DNA of 64,000 nucleotides from Pseudoalteromonas fuliginea (GTDB taxonomy: Bacteria; Pseudomonadota; Gammaproteobacteria; Enterobacterales; Alteromonadaceae). This document shows, piece after piece, positions 17,193-26,308 of this stretch (the first letter of the stretch is position 1; each line of letters starts with the position of its first letter). The notes below the pieces were generated by a model. That model saw only the letters and a program-made list of their open reading frames with translations. It was not told the origin of the DNA and did not search any database. The stretch spans positions 1 through 64,000 of the forward strand of contig NZ_JJNZ01000030.1 in NCBI RefSeq assembly GCF_000690055.1, given 5' to 3'. A program made the position numbers and the translations under genes.

Positions 17193-18125
17193 TTAATCAA
17201 GCTCGCTACATATTTGTTCACGAGTTTCTTTATCAAAATAGCTCCATGCAATAAAGCGGCTAATTTTTTGACCCTGTGCCATATCAACTATTTTATACTC
17301 GGCTATTGGGTGAGCTTTTAACACTTCTTCAAGCGCTGCAATATTGTCTTTTTTAGAGACTAACGACGTAAACCACAGTACTTGTTCTGCAAAGTCTTCG
17401 CTTTCTTTAATCATATTAGAGATAAACTGTACTTCACCGCCTTCGCACCATAATTCATTATTATGACCACCAAAGTTAAGCGTGCTACTGGGTGTTTTTC
17501 CTAAGTTTTTCCATTTACGTTCACTGCCTTTACTTGCCTCTTCTTCACTTGCATGAAACGGCGGGTTACAGAGTGTTAAGTGGTATAGATCTTTTTGATT
17601 AATAACGCCTTTAAAAATATGTGATGCGTTTTTTTGTTGTTTTAGGGTTATTTTTAAACCATTAAACTGCGCAATTTGCTTTGCTATTTTTACTGAGGCT
17701 GCATCAATATCAGTCCCTGTAAAATGCCACTTATATTCACTTGTACCCGTAAGTGGATAAACCAAGTTAGCGCCAGTGCCAATATCAAGCACTTTAATTT
17801 GTCTACCTAGAGGTGTTTGTTGTTGATTATCATCACTTAATAGGTCGGCCAAGTAGTGAATATAGTCAACACGCCCAGGTATAGGCGGGCATAAGTTATG
17901 CTCGGGTATATCCCAAAAATCAATATTATAATGCGCTTTTAAAAGAGCCTGATTAAGTGTTTTAACAGCCTTGTTATCACTAAAATCAATGCTTTTAGTA
18001 CCTGCAGGTGTGGTTATAACAAATGGCAGTAGAGCAGGGTGCTCTGTTGTTAATAAATCGAAGTCGTACCCATTTTTATGTAGGTTGCGAGGGTGTAATT
18101 TTGAACGTGTTTTATTTTCTTTCAT
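17193..18125 (-). CDS. rlmF: 23S rRNA (adenine-N6) methyltransferase RlmF
   Basis: A 310-residue class I SAM-dependent methyltransferase. The SAM motif VLDIGTGAN is at about 112-120 and the N6-adenine catalytic motif NPPF at 187-190. The N-terminal HPRNLH segment and overall length match RlmF (YbiN), which methylates A1618 of 23S rRNA. It is the first gene of a likely two-gene unit with ltaE. Confidence 0.93.
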   Translation of the reverse strand: MKENKTRSKLHPRNLHKNGYDFDLLTTEHPALLPFVITTPAGTKSIDFSDNKAVKTLNQALLKAHYNIDFWDIPEHNLCPPIPGRVDYIHYLADLLSDDNQQQTPLGRQIKVLDIGTGANLVYPLTGTSEYKWHFTGTDIDAASVKIAKQIAQFNGLKITLKQQKNASHIFKGVINQKDLYHLTLCNPPFHASEEEASKGSERKWKNLGKTPSSTLNFGGHNNELWCEGGEVQFISNMIKESEDFAEQVLWFTSLVSKKDNIAALEEVLKAHPIAEYKIVDMAQGQKISRFIAWSYFDKETREQICSELD

Positions 18126-18253
18126 GGCTTCATTTTAACAACAGATATAATGACGTAAGTGTAACAAATGCTGATGGGTAAAGTGCAGACATTTCCTTTG
18201 GTATATTTAATATTGCTGGTAGGATGAGTTGAAAATAATAAAAAGGAATAACT

Positions 18254-19162
18254 GTGGCAATTTCTCAGCAATCAATAATTATCAATTTAGCTGATCAACA
18301 AACACTTCATTTACGCCGTATCAGTGATGAAAATCAGCAAGGGCCTGTCGTATTTTTTATGCATGGAGCTGTAGAAAACGGTAAAATTTTTTACACGCAC
18401 TCCAATAAAGGACTTGCCCCTTTTTTGGCTGAGCATGGGTATAGATGTTATGTGGCTGATTTACGTGGCCGAGGTGATAGTACACCGGTTATTTCAAGTG
18501 ACGCTAAATACGGGCAAACCGAGGCCATTTTAGAAGATATCCCAGCCTTTATTAAGCAAATAGAGTTGATTGAAGGTAAAAAGCCTGACTACTGGGTTGC
18601 TCACTCTTGGGGCGGGGTATTGATGAACAGTGTATTTGCACGCTTTCCAGAATATATTAATGATGTAAAAGCGTGTGTGTATTTTGGCTCTAAGCGTTCT
18701 TTATTTAATAATCATCCTCAAAAATTATTACAAGCCAATTTGATTTGGTATTTTATGGCACCTTTACTTGCTAAAAAGCATGGCTATTTAAATGCTAAAG
18801 GTTATAAGTGGGGAAGCGATAATGAAACTCAAAAGTCGCATTATCAAAGTATGCAATGGGCTAAAAAGAAGCCATGGATAGATTCTGATGATAATTTTGA
18901 TTATGCAAAAGCGCTAAACAGCCTGCATTTACCGCCAACACTTCATATTGCTGCGGTAAAAGATAAAGCATTAGCGCAGCCAATCGATATTCAAAAATTT
19001 ATGGACGAATCGGGGCCAGGCATTCAACAAATGCGAATTTACGGTCGTAAACACGGGCATAATTTTGATTACGACCATATTAATATGCTTACCCATCCGA
19101 GTGCCCGCGATGATCAATTTAAAGATTTACTTAATTGGTTTGAAGTACATTCTGTTAACTAG
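18254..19162 (+). CDS. Alpha/beta hydrolase
   Basis: A 302-residue alpha/beta hydrolase without signal peptide. The oxyanion-hole region is HGAVENG, the nucleophile elbow is AHSWGG with Ser118, and a likely catalytic His lies in GRKHGHNF near residue 275. The substrate is unknown; lipase, esterase or peptidase-like activity is possible. An AAAAAGGA element precedes the GTG at 18254. The last four bases overlap the stop of the convergent TPR-sulfotransferase gene. Confidence 0.85.
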   Translation: MAISQQSIIINLADQQTLHLRRISDENQQGPVVFFMHGAVENGKIFYTHSNKGLAPFLAEHGYRCYVADLRGRGDSTPVISSDAKYGQTEAILEDIPAFIKQIELIEGKKPDYWVAHSWGGVLMNSVFARFPEYINDVKACVYFGSKRSLFNNHPQKLLQANLIWYFMAPLLAKKHGYLNAKGYKWGSDNETQKSHYQSMQWAKKKPWIDSDDNFDYAKALNSLHLPPTLHIAAVKDKALAQPIDIQKFMDESGPGIQQMRIYGRKHGHNFDYDHINMLTHPSARDDQFKDLLNWFEVHSVN

Positions 19163-20592
19163 TTCTCATCAAGCAATTTAAGCAAAGGCGCTCTATAGCG
19201 TTCCCATTTTGTAAGTGCTGAATTATTAACAGGCTTTCGAATGGCATGCTTACTAAGCGTAGTAACAGCTGATGTACGCTTATGAAATGCTAAACAGCCA
19301 TCTTCATATTGACAACCTAAAAAGTTAAGTAATGCAGTTAGCTGACCTTTTGGGTTGTTTATTAATGCTTCGTAATTCATGTTGTAAATTGGCATATTTT
19401 CAAGAGACTGCCAATGACCCATTAATTTCTCATATAAAGTATGGTATTGCTTAAACTCCACGAGAGAGCAAAAATAAGGCTCGTTTTCAGCAAAGTAATT
19501 ACTAAACACTGAAAAAGCAGTTGCATTAAAGTCACGCGTTAAGTTTATAAATTTGGCATTTGGAAAAAGGACATAAATAAGTCCAAGAGATAGGTAGTTA
19601 CTTGGCAGTTTATTTATTATAAAAGGCCTGATGGGCGATGCTGTTTTTAATGTTGTGATATACATTTCGCGGGCTTTTTTGATTAAATCAGGCGTTAAAT
19701 GCGCTAAACATTGCGGGTAAGCAATCCCCGTTTTTTGTTCGATAAAAGCAACTGCGTTATTACTAATACTCGTACTCTCTCCTAGGCTCGAAAACTGACT
19801 ATGGCTTGCCAACATTTGCTCTACAAGGGTAGAGCCACTTCGAGGCATGCCGATAATAAATACGGGCGCGATATTAGTTGTAAAACTTTTATCACGTTTT
19901 TGCATAAAGGCATTGGTATTGTGTTTAATTATTTCGCTGTAAAAAGGTTCAAGCTCTTGAGTATTAAAGTTACTTAATTTTCGTTGTAGTTTATTTGCTA
20001 GTACAAAGTAATTAAATGCTTGTTCAATGTCTTCAAGTTTATCGTAACTTTTAGCGAGTGCGTAATAACACACCATTTTGAGTCGTAAATTATCTGTTTG
20101 CATTAATAAATGATGCAGATTACTTATGTAGTTGTGTTCTTTGTCAAAGCGGCCTAATTGAACTAACTCAAATAAAATATAAGCAGTTACGGGGTAAACC
20201 CCCATACTCAATGCGTGTGCAAATGTGGTATGCGCTTTATTTAAATTGCCATGTGTTAAATAGTGCTGAGCTAAGTAGTAATGAGGTTCAGGGTTATTAT
20301 TTGCTAGACTTTTTGCATATTCAAGCACAGTAAGTGCATCTTTTGGTGAGTTGACACCATTAAACGCATCGGCTAGTGCATGCAGTGGCTCAAGCATATT
20401 AGGCATGCGTTCACACACTTTTTGGAGTAAGTACACAGCAGCATCAAATCGCTCTAACCTCAATGCGATTTTGCCTAAACCAAATAAAGCTTCACCATTT
20501 TCAGGGTTGCTTTTTAATAGTGTCTTATAGTGAAACTCAGCTTCTTTGAGCATGTTTTGTTGTAGTAACTGATTAGCTTTTTTGAGTAGCAT
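19159..20592 (-). CDS. TPR-domain sulfotransferase
   Basis: A 477-residue two-part protein. Residues 1 to about 215 are tetratricopeptide repeats (for example NPENGEALFGLGKIALRLERFDAAVYLL and EPHYYLAQHYLTHG...). The C-terminal half is a sulfotransferase: the PAPS 5'-phosphosulfate loop is IIGMPRSGSTLVEQML at about 242-257, and a 3'-phosphate-binding stretch (INLTRDFNATAFSVFSNYF) follows. It would transfer sulfate from PAPS to an unknown acceptor, with TPRs recruiting it. It lies 86 bp downstream of a large TonB receptor on the same strand, but a terminator separates them. Confidence 0.87.
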   Translation of the reverse strand: MLLKKANQLLQQNMLKEAEFHYKTLLKSNPENGEALFGLGKIALRLERFDAAVYLLQKVCERMPNMLEPLHALADAFNGVNSPKDALTVLEYAKSLANNNPEPHYYLAQHYLTHGNLNKAHTTFAHALSMGVYPVTAYILFELVQLGRFDKEHNYISNLHHLLMQTDNLRLKMVCYYALAKSYDKLEDIEQAFNYFVLANKLQRKLSNFNTQELEPFYSEIIKHNTNAFMQKRDKSFTTNIAPVFIIGMPRSGSTLVEQMLASHSQFSSLGESTSISNNAVAFIEQKTGIAYPQCLAHLTPDLIKKAREMYITTLKTASPIRPFIINKLPSNYLSLGLIYVLFPNAKFINLTRDFNATAFSVFSNYFAENEPYFCSLVEFKQYHTLYEKLMGHWQSLENMPIYNMNYEALINNPKGQLTALLNFLGCQYEDGCLAFHKRTSAVTTLSKHAIRKPVNNSALTKWERYRAPLLKLLDEN

Positions 20593-20627
20593 AGCGGGGC
20601 ATATTATTTTTTATTTACTATAAAATA

Positions 20628-20657
20628 AAAAAGGCGAAATGTCTTAACATTTCGCCT
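20628..20657 (-). terminator. Terminator of the second TonB receptor gene
   Basis: An 11-bp perfect stem (AGGCGAAATGT / ACATTTCGCCT, loop CTTA) is followed on the minus strand by TTTTTTATTTTA, a good intrinsic terminator. It separates the receptor gene from the TPR-sulfotransferase gene. Confidence 0.85.
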
Positions 20658-20678
20658 CCACTTCTTTATGTAAAAGTA

Positions 20679-23336
20679 TTAGAACGTGTATGTTGCTTTA
20701 GCGTAGTAAAAGCCACCATTAATACCGAACGGAGATGTTTCGTAATACTTACCACCCCAGTTGTTATTTGGCGCGCCAGCTGCTTCAGCAAAATCAAGTT
20801 TTTCAGCATCCTGATCAAATAAGTTTTGAGCACCAACCGAGAAGCTAATTGACTCATTCATGAAGTAAGTAATTTCAGCGTCAATAGTTACAGCTGCGTC
20901 AGCAGTTTTTGCTGTTGCATCGTAATCTACGTGAACGCCTTGGTATTCGCCGTAGTAATTTGCACGAGCAAATGCAGAGATAGATTCCCACTGTTGAGAC
21001 AATGTGAAAGTAGCACGGTGATTAGGTAAGTCTTCTTCTAAACGCTTAACTTTAAATGCACCGGTAATATCACTAAATTGAGTTACTTCAGTATCATTCC
21101 AGTTGTAAGCAAGGCTAAAAGTAGAGCTACCGCCCATTAATTCAGCTGTATAGTTTGCAACTAAATCGATACCTTGTGTTGTTGTATCAAAATCATTCGT
21201 GAAAAAGCTTACTTGTGCAAGACTCTGTACATTAGGTACGCCCGCTGCTTCAAGTGTATCTTTATCTGCTTGGCTTAAGTTTATTTTATCTGATTGGCTA
21301 ATGCGATCTTCTACTTGGATATTGTAGTAATCAAGTGTTAAAAATAAATCACCAATAGTGTATACAGCGCCAAACGTGTAGCTTTGAGATTCTTCTGGCT
21401 CAAGCTCTGTACCACCTAATTGTACCGCGATAGGGTTTGTTGGTGGAAGTAGTGCTGAATCTTGTAATACACCATTGTCTAAGCTTGTTTGTACGTTACT
21501 TACATTAGCTTGACCAACCGTTGGTGCACGAAAGCCTGTACTAATAGAGCCACGCACGTTTAAATCTTCCGTTACATGGTACTGCGCCATAACTTTATAG
21601 TTTGTTGTTGTGCCAAAGCTGTCGTAATCCTCAAAACGTAAAGCTAAGCCCATTAAAAAATCTTCAGTAAATGGGGCTTCAATATCAACAAATGCAGCGT
21701 AGTTACGGCGAGTGTATTCACCCGCGTCAGATGGTTTAAAACCAGGGAAACCATTAGAACCTATACCAAAACCTTGCTCAGTAAACTCACCTGCAGTAAA
21801 TGACGCTACATCACCAGATGTTACTGTAAATGTTTCTTCATGCCACTCTAAACCACCGGCAATATTTACATCGTATGCTAAATCAAAATCAAATCCTTTA
21901 GAAATATCTAAATTGAAGTTTTTCTCTAGTTGCGAGTATTTACCTGGACTAAAGTCGCGTGGTGAGTCTAAGCCTAATGACGCATTAACTGTATCGTAAA
22001 TAAAGTAGCGAGATTCATTAAAGCCAACCGTACCACTAATGTCATAAAGTGCATCTTTTAAGAAACCACCAGTAAACATGCCTTTAGTACCAATTGTTAA
22101 GGAAGTATCGGTAATGTTACCACCAAAGTTAGGTGTGAAACCGCCAGGCAGTGTTTCATTAAATGCAAAACAGTTAGCAGAAGTTAGTGAATCTATTGCA
22201 GATTGATCTGGTGCACCGTTAGCTTGAATTTCTACTACTGGACAATCTAATTGAGCGTCATAACCGTCTAAAGATCCAACTAAAACAGTAGGTGTAGCAG
22301 CATCCCAAGCAGTTTGTCCAACTGGGTTGTCATCACCAGGGCGGCGCATATTTACACCATTAACATCGCGAATGTTACCACCATATACACCTGGACGAGA
22401 TGTAGGGTTACGATAATAGAAGCCACCTCGTACATCGCGCTCAGAGTAGTTACCAAACATGTAAAATTCAGAATCGTTTGTTAGCTCTAATCCAACATTA
22501 CCAAAAATTGAAATATCATCATCGACTTCTGGTGCGCCCCAAACTTGAGCTAAAGGCGATACGTCTTGAACACCGGCTGCTGCAAGTCCAGCAGCATCAG
22601 GACGCTGTACAGAGCGACTAGTTGCATCAGATGTTTTGTATTGAAAGCTTAAGTTAGCAAAACCGTTGTCGGTAAACGGTAAACCAATGTTACCCGATAC
22701 TTGAGTTGTATCGCCATCTCCTTCGTAGTATTGGCCGTGACGAACTTCTAATTTACCGCCTTCTGACGCGTCTTTAAGTTGGAAGTTCATTACACCTGCA
22801 ATTGCATCAGAACCATACTGAGCTGCAGCGCCATCACGAAGTACTTCTACTTGCTTGATTGCAATACTAGGGATAACTGAGATATCAGCACCTTGTGCAC
22901 CATCATTAATACCACCACCTAAAAATGCGATTACAGAAGCACGGTGACGACGTTTGCCGTTTAAAAGAACCAATGTGCTGTCTGATGGTAAGCCACGTAA
23001 GTTTGCTGGGCGAACAAGTGATGCTGCATCACTAATAGGGTTTTGGTGAACATTGAAAGATGGCACTGCACCTTTTAAAAGCTCAAGCATGTCAGTATTA
23101 CCTGACTTTTCAAGCTCTTCACCACCAATAATATCGATAGGAACCGGTGAATCACCAATTGAACGTGGAGCTGAACGCGTACCTACTACAGCAATTTTTT
23201 CAACATTTTTATTAACTTTAGCCTTTGCTTGTTCTTCATCTGCAGCAATAGCAGAGCTTGAGATGAATAAACCAGCGGTAGTGGTCGCTAGAGCAAACTT
23301 AATTGCCTGATTTAGTACGTTGTTTTTTAATTTCAT
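20679..23336 (-). CDS. TonB-dependent receptor, large
   Basis: An 885-residue outer-membrane receptor. A long signal peptide ends near SSSAIAADEEQ. A TonB-box-like IAVVGTR segment (about 48-54) is followed by the plug (GEELEKSGNTDMLELLKGAVPSF; LRDGAAAQYGSDAIAGV) and a large barrel ending in KATYTF with terminal Phe. The plug signature and size fit receptors that import carbohydrates or other non-iron nutrients as well as siderophores. No Fur-like site was seen upstream. A strong terminator follows. The ligand is unknown; the linked TPR-sulfotransferase does not settle it. Confidence 0.9.
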   Translation of the reverse strand: MKLKNNVLNQAIKFALATTTAGLFISSSAIAADEEQAKAKVNKNVEKIAVVGTRSAPRSIGDSPVPIDIIGGEELEKSGNTDMLELLKGAVPSFNVHQNPISDAASLVRPANLRGLPSDSTLVLLNGKRRHRASVIAFLGGGINDGAQGADISVIPSIAIKQVEVLRDGAAAQYGSDAIAGVMNFQLKDASEGGKLEVRHGQYYEGDGDTTQVSGNIGLPFTDNGFANLSFQYKTSDATSRSVQRPDAAGLAAAGVQDVSPLAQVWGAPEVDDDISIFGNVGLELTNDSEFYMFGNYSERDVRGGFYYRNPTSRPGVYGGNIRDVNGVNMRRPGDDNPVGQTAWDAATPTVLVGSLDGYDAQLDCPVVEIQANGAPDQSAIDSLTSANCFAFNETLPGGFTPNFGGNITDTSLTIGTKGMFTGGFLKDALYDISGTVGFNESRYFIYDTVNASLGLDSPRDFSPGKYSQLEKNFNLDISKGFDFDLAYDVNIAGGLEWHEETFTVTSGDVASFTAGEFTEQGFGIGSNGFPGFKPSDAGEYTRRNYAAFVDIEAPFTEDFLMGLALRFEDYDSFGTTTNYKVMAQYHVTEDLNVRGSISTGFRAPTVGQANVSNVQTSLDNGVLQDSALLPPTNPIAVQLGGTELEPEESQSYTFGAVYTIGDLFLTLDYYNIQVEDRISQSDKINLSQADKDTLEAAGVPNVQSLAQVSFFTNDFDTTTQGIDLVANYTAELMGGSSTFSLAYNWNDTEVTQFSDITGAFKVKRLEEDLPNHRATFTLSQQWESISAFARANYYGEYQGVHVDYDATAKTADAAVTIDAEITYFMNESISFSVGAQNLFDQDAEKLDFAEAAGAPNNNWGGKYYETSPFGINGGFYYAKATYTF

Positions 23337-23672
23337 TCTAATTTTCCCCAGTTAGAATAATTTTTGTTTAGTAAGACTTTGTAAGTATTACTTATTTTGT
23401 ATTTTTGGACTGGAATACAGTGGATGTCAGGAGGAAGTTTAATTACTTGACCCCTTAGAGTTTTAGCTCACATCTAGTGAAGTCCTAATTACAGACTATA
23501 CATAAAAAACAACGAGAGCAATTATTAATTAACTATTAAATAACAAAAGTTTAAATTAACTAAAAGCAGCTAGAGTGGTGCGTTATAAGAAGTAAAATGG
23601 ACTAATTAAGTGCAATATGGTGTTTTTAAGGGGAGTTAATGCATTTTTTAGGTTGTTAAACTGTCGGCCTTG
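23337..23672. other. Promoter region of the large TonB receptor
   Basis: About 336 AT-rich bases between the receptor start and the small CxxC gene, both on the minus strand. It must hold the receptor promoter and possibly a long leader. No Fur consensus, riboswitch-like fold or small gene was recognised. Confidence 0.4.
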
Positions 23673-23831
23673 TTAATTAACTGTATCTATTTTGGGTTGT
23701 GTTAGCTGCCATTTTTTAAGCTTTTCTTTGTATGTATCCCATACACACGGGCAGTAAGAGCCTCCGCCACAACATTCATCAGATTTTGGTTTTTCAGGTT
23801 TTAAAATGTTTTTAGTATTTTTTTTGAACAT
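23673..23831 (-). CDS. Small oxidoreductase-like-domain protein
   Basis: A 52-residue ORF. It contains ECCGGGSYCPCVWDTYKE near the middle, which matches the short oxidoreductase-like domain (CCGxGCxxCVxDxYxxxL) found in small bacterial proteins and in some eukaryotic mitochondrial proteins. Five cysteines within about a dozen residues suggest metal or redox chemistry. It lies between the large TonB receptor (downstream) and the divergent LETM1-like gene. The Shine-Dalgarno sequence is weak. Biochemical role is unknown. Confidence 0.75.
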   Translation of the reverse strand: MFKKNTKNILKPEKPKSDECCGGGSYCPCVWDTYKEKLKKWQLTQPKIDTVN

Positions 23832-23909
23832 GGAAATAAATTAATTCGGCACTAGTTTGGTGCAAATAATAGTAGATGAGGCGAATCAAGTAAATTATTC
23901 TTTGTGAAC

Positions 23910-24359
23910 ATGGATGCCTGTGTGAAAATGCATGTTATGCGATTATATAAAGTTATTCACCGTGCACCTTGGCGGGTAGTTAAAATTAGCAAGAAACGCC
24001 AACAGCTACGTTTTCGCCGTGCTATGGTGGCGCTTAAACTTGCGCTTGCTCAAGAAAAGCAAGAAACAAAAGAAATGCTTTCTATTTATAGGCGCTATAC
24101 GCAAGGACAAACAAATCAAGCTGAGTTAAAGCGCGCTAACGAACAATTTGTCGATATTTTAAAGGGCCTTGGCTTGGGTGTATTTGCTGTATTACCATTT
24201 GCGCCTATCACTATTCCCTTAGTGGTTAAATTAGGAAGTTTAGTTGGGGTGGATGTACTACCTAGCTCCTTTAACATGAACAAATCAATTAAAGAGCTCG
24301 ACGCAGAAATTAATCAAGAAAATCAAAAAGAAACTCAAAAAAAACAGACTAAAAAGTAA
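23910..24359 (+). CDS. LETM1-like domain protein
   Basis: About 149 residues. The N-terminus is basic and helical (KKRQQLRFRRAM). The middle has LKGLGLGVFAVLPFAPITIP followed by a hydrophobic stretch and DVLPSSF, which resembles the core of the LETM1 domain of mitochondrial ion-exchange/ribosome-binding proteins. The C-terminus is charged and low complexity (NQENQKETQKKQ). Several starts are possible (GTG 23904, ATG 23910, 23928, 23937), so the exact N-terminus is unsettled. Bacterial members are uncharacterised. It is divergent from the small CxxC gene. Confidence 0.7.
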   Translation: MDACVKMHVMRLYKVIHRAPWRVVKISKKRQQLRFRRAMVALKLALAQEKQETKEMLSIYRRYTQGQTNQAELKRANEQFVDILKGLGLGVFAVLPFAPITIPLVVKLGSLVGVDVLPSSFNMNKSIKELDAEINQENQKETQKKQTKK

Positions 24360-24447
24360 TCTTACAAACCGTTAAATTAGCGATACCTTTTAGGTGCGCT
24401 TATTGATATGCTCTTAAGTACCATTTTTATATTATACGAGCTATTTA

Positions 24448-25812
24448 ATGAGTGCATTACTACGTCATACATCTTCTGGTATTCCTTTATCTTTTATTTT
24501 AAAAAACGAATTATCTGACTGGCACGCACAGCAGCCTGCATTTATACAAAATTGGTTAACTAATACAGGTTTTGAAAAGCAAGGTGTTGCTTTAATTCCT
24601 GATGCTAAAACGGGCGAGTTAAGCCAGGTATTTTGTTTAATGCAAAGCAGCGATGATTTTTGGGCTGCGGGTAATTTAGCAAATACACTTCCTACAGGTA
24701 CTTATCAAATTCAAGGCGACAGCGCTTTTGTAGAGCAGGTTGCTTTAGGGTTTGTACTTGGTGGTTACGAATTTAGTGAATATAAAGAAAAACCAACAGC
24801 AAAAGCGCAATTAGCCATTAGCGATAAAGCGTTATATGAACGCATTAGCAAACAAGCTGATGCCATTACACTTGCACGTGATTTAGTAAATACTCCAGCG
24901 GTAGATATGATGCCGCAACATTTATCGCAAGTAATGGAAGATTTAGCTGCAACTTACAATGGCGAATTTTCACAGTGGGTTGGCGATGAGTTACTAGAGC
25001 AAAACTACCCGACTATTCATATGGTGGGTCGTGCAAGCGAAAATAAACCGCGTTTACTTGATTTAAAATGGGGTGCAACAGATGCTCCATTAATTACACT
25101 AGTCGGTAAGGGCGTATGTTTTGACTCAGGCGGACTTGATTTAAAACCAAGCTCTGGCATGCGTAACATGAAAAAAGACATGGGCGGCGCCGCGCATGTA
25201 ATTGCACTAGCGCAGCTTATTATGGCAGCTAACTTACCAATTAGATTACGTGTACTTGTACCCGCTGTTGAAAATGCGGTATCGCGAAATGCATTTCGCC
25301 CTGGCGATGTTGTTAAAACACGCAAAGGCATTATGGTCGAAATTGATAATACCGACGCTGAAGGCCGTTTAGTATTATGTGATGCACTAAGCGAAGCACA
25401 AAACGATAACCCTGAGCTAATTATTGATTTTGCTACCCTCACGGGTGCATGTCGTGTTGCGTTAGGCACGGAGCTTCCGGGCTTTTTCTCAACAGAGCGC
25501 GATGTAGCAAACGGTATTATTGATGCAGGTTTAAGTGTCCATGATCCTGTTTGGCAACTTCCGTTGTTTGAGCAATATAAAAACTTACTAAAAAGTGATG
25601 TAGCCGATATGGCAAACTGTGCAAGCACACCGTTTGGTGGTGCTATTACTGCAGCGCTTTACTTAAAAGAATTTGTTGAACCAACAACACCGTGGGTACA
25701 TTTTGATGTAATGGCGTGGAACTTACGTGCATTACCAGGTCGTCCAACGGGTGGTGAAGCATTAGGTATTCGTGCTGTATTTAACTACTTACAAAATCGT
25801 TTTAATAAATAA
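24448..25812 (+). CDS. M17 leucyl aminopeptidase family protein
   Basis: A 454-residue cytosolic metallo-aminopeptidase. The dinuclear-zinc region is clear: GKGVCFDSGGLDLKPSSG and MKKDMGGAAHV, then the M17 signature NTDAEGRL followed by LIIDFATLTGAC. It removes N-terminal residues, typically hydrophobic ones, from peptides. The length and domain order (variable N-terminal, catalytic C-terminal from about residue 150) fit the PepA/PepB superfamily; it is shorter than PepA and may be closer to the PepB-like branch. It stands as a single gene. Confidence 0.93.
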   Translation: MSALLRHTSSGIPLSFILKNELSDWHAQQPAFIQNWLTNTGFEKQGVALIPDAKTGELSQVFCLMQSSDDFWAAGNLANTLPTGTYQIQGDSAFVEQVALGFVLGGYEFSEYKEKPTAKAQLAISDKALYERISKQADAITLARDLVNTPAVDMMPQHLSQVMEDLAATYNGEFSQWVGDELLEQNYPTIHMVGRASENKPRLLDLKWGATDAPLITLVGKGVCFDSGGLDLKPSSGMRNMKKDMGGAAHVIALAQLIMAANLPIRLRVLVPAVENAVSRNAFRPGDVVKTRKGIMVEIDNTDAEGRLVLCDALSEAQNDNPELIIDFATLTGACRVALGTELPGFFSTERDVANGIIDAGLSVHDPVWQLPLFEQYKNLLKSDVADMANCASTPFGGAITAALYLKEFVEPTTPWVHFDVMAWNLRALPGRPTGGEALGIRAVFNYLQNRFNK

Positions 25813-25851
25813 GTTTTTGATTCAATAGTAAGAACTTGAGTTTTATGAGTT

Positions 25852-26238
25852 TTAAAACTCGTAAAGCTCAAGTGGCAAGTTATCTGGATCGGCAAAAAAG
25901 GTAAACTTTTTGCCGGTTATTTCATCCACTCTAATATCCTCAACGTTTACATCGCACGACTCTAAATACGTTTTTGCAATCTGTATATCCGCTACCTTAA
26001 AAGCTAAATGTCTTAAGCCTTGTGCCTCGGGATAGCTGGGTCTTTCGGGCGAACCATCAAACGAAAATAGCTCTATTTGGCTACCATCGGGCATGGCTAA
26101 ATCTAACTTATATGAATTACGATCAGCTCTAAAGTGCTCATTAATAACGTTAAGTTTAAGTACATTGCTATAAAAGTGTTTAGAACGTGCATAGTCACTA
26201 CAAATAATCGCAGCGTGGTGAATACCTAAAAGTTTCAA
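25852..26238 (-). CDS. gloA2: VOC-family protein GloA2 (YaeR)
   Basis: A 128-residue vicinal-oxygen-chelate protein closely resembling E. coli YaeR: GIHHAAIICSDYARSKHFY at the start, ELFSFDGSPERPS in the middle and FFADPDNLPLELYE at the end. It belongs to the glyoxalase/bleomycin-resistance fold, and its reaction is not established. I choose a TTG start at 26238 because AAGGA lies 7 nt upstream and the resulting length matches the family; the frame is open to a TTG at 26259. The upstream FabH-like gene has its own terminator. Confidence 0.88.
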   Translation of the reverse strand: MKLLGIHHAAIICSDYARSKHFYSNVLKLNVINEHFRADRNSYKLDLAMPDGSQIELFSFDGSPERPSYPEAQGLRHLAFKVADIQIAKTYLESCDVNVEDIRVDEITGKKFTFFADPDNLPLELYEF

Positions 26239-26258
26239 ATTTAATTCCTTAAAAAGCA

Positions 26259-26284
26259 AAAACGCACTTAATGAAGTGCGTTTT
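26259..26284 (-). terminator. Terminator after the FabH-like gene
   Basis: An 11-bp perfect stem (AAAACGCACTT / AAGTGCGTTTT, loop AATG) with a T-rich minus-strand tail. It lies between the FabH-like gene and gloA2. Confidence 0.8.
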
Positions 26285-26308
26285 AAATGTGGCTTATTAT
26301 ATGCTGCG

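Noticed and set aside
20666..20857. Out-of-frame ORF inside the TonB receptor gene
   Set aside because: A shadow of the real gene on the same strand, with no domain or ribosome site.
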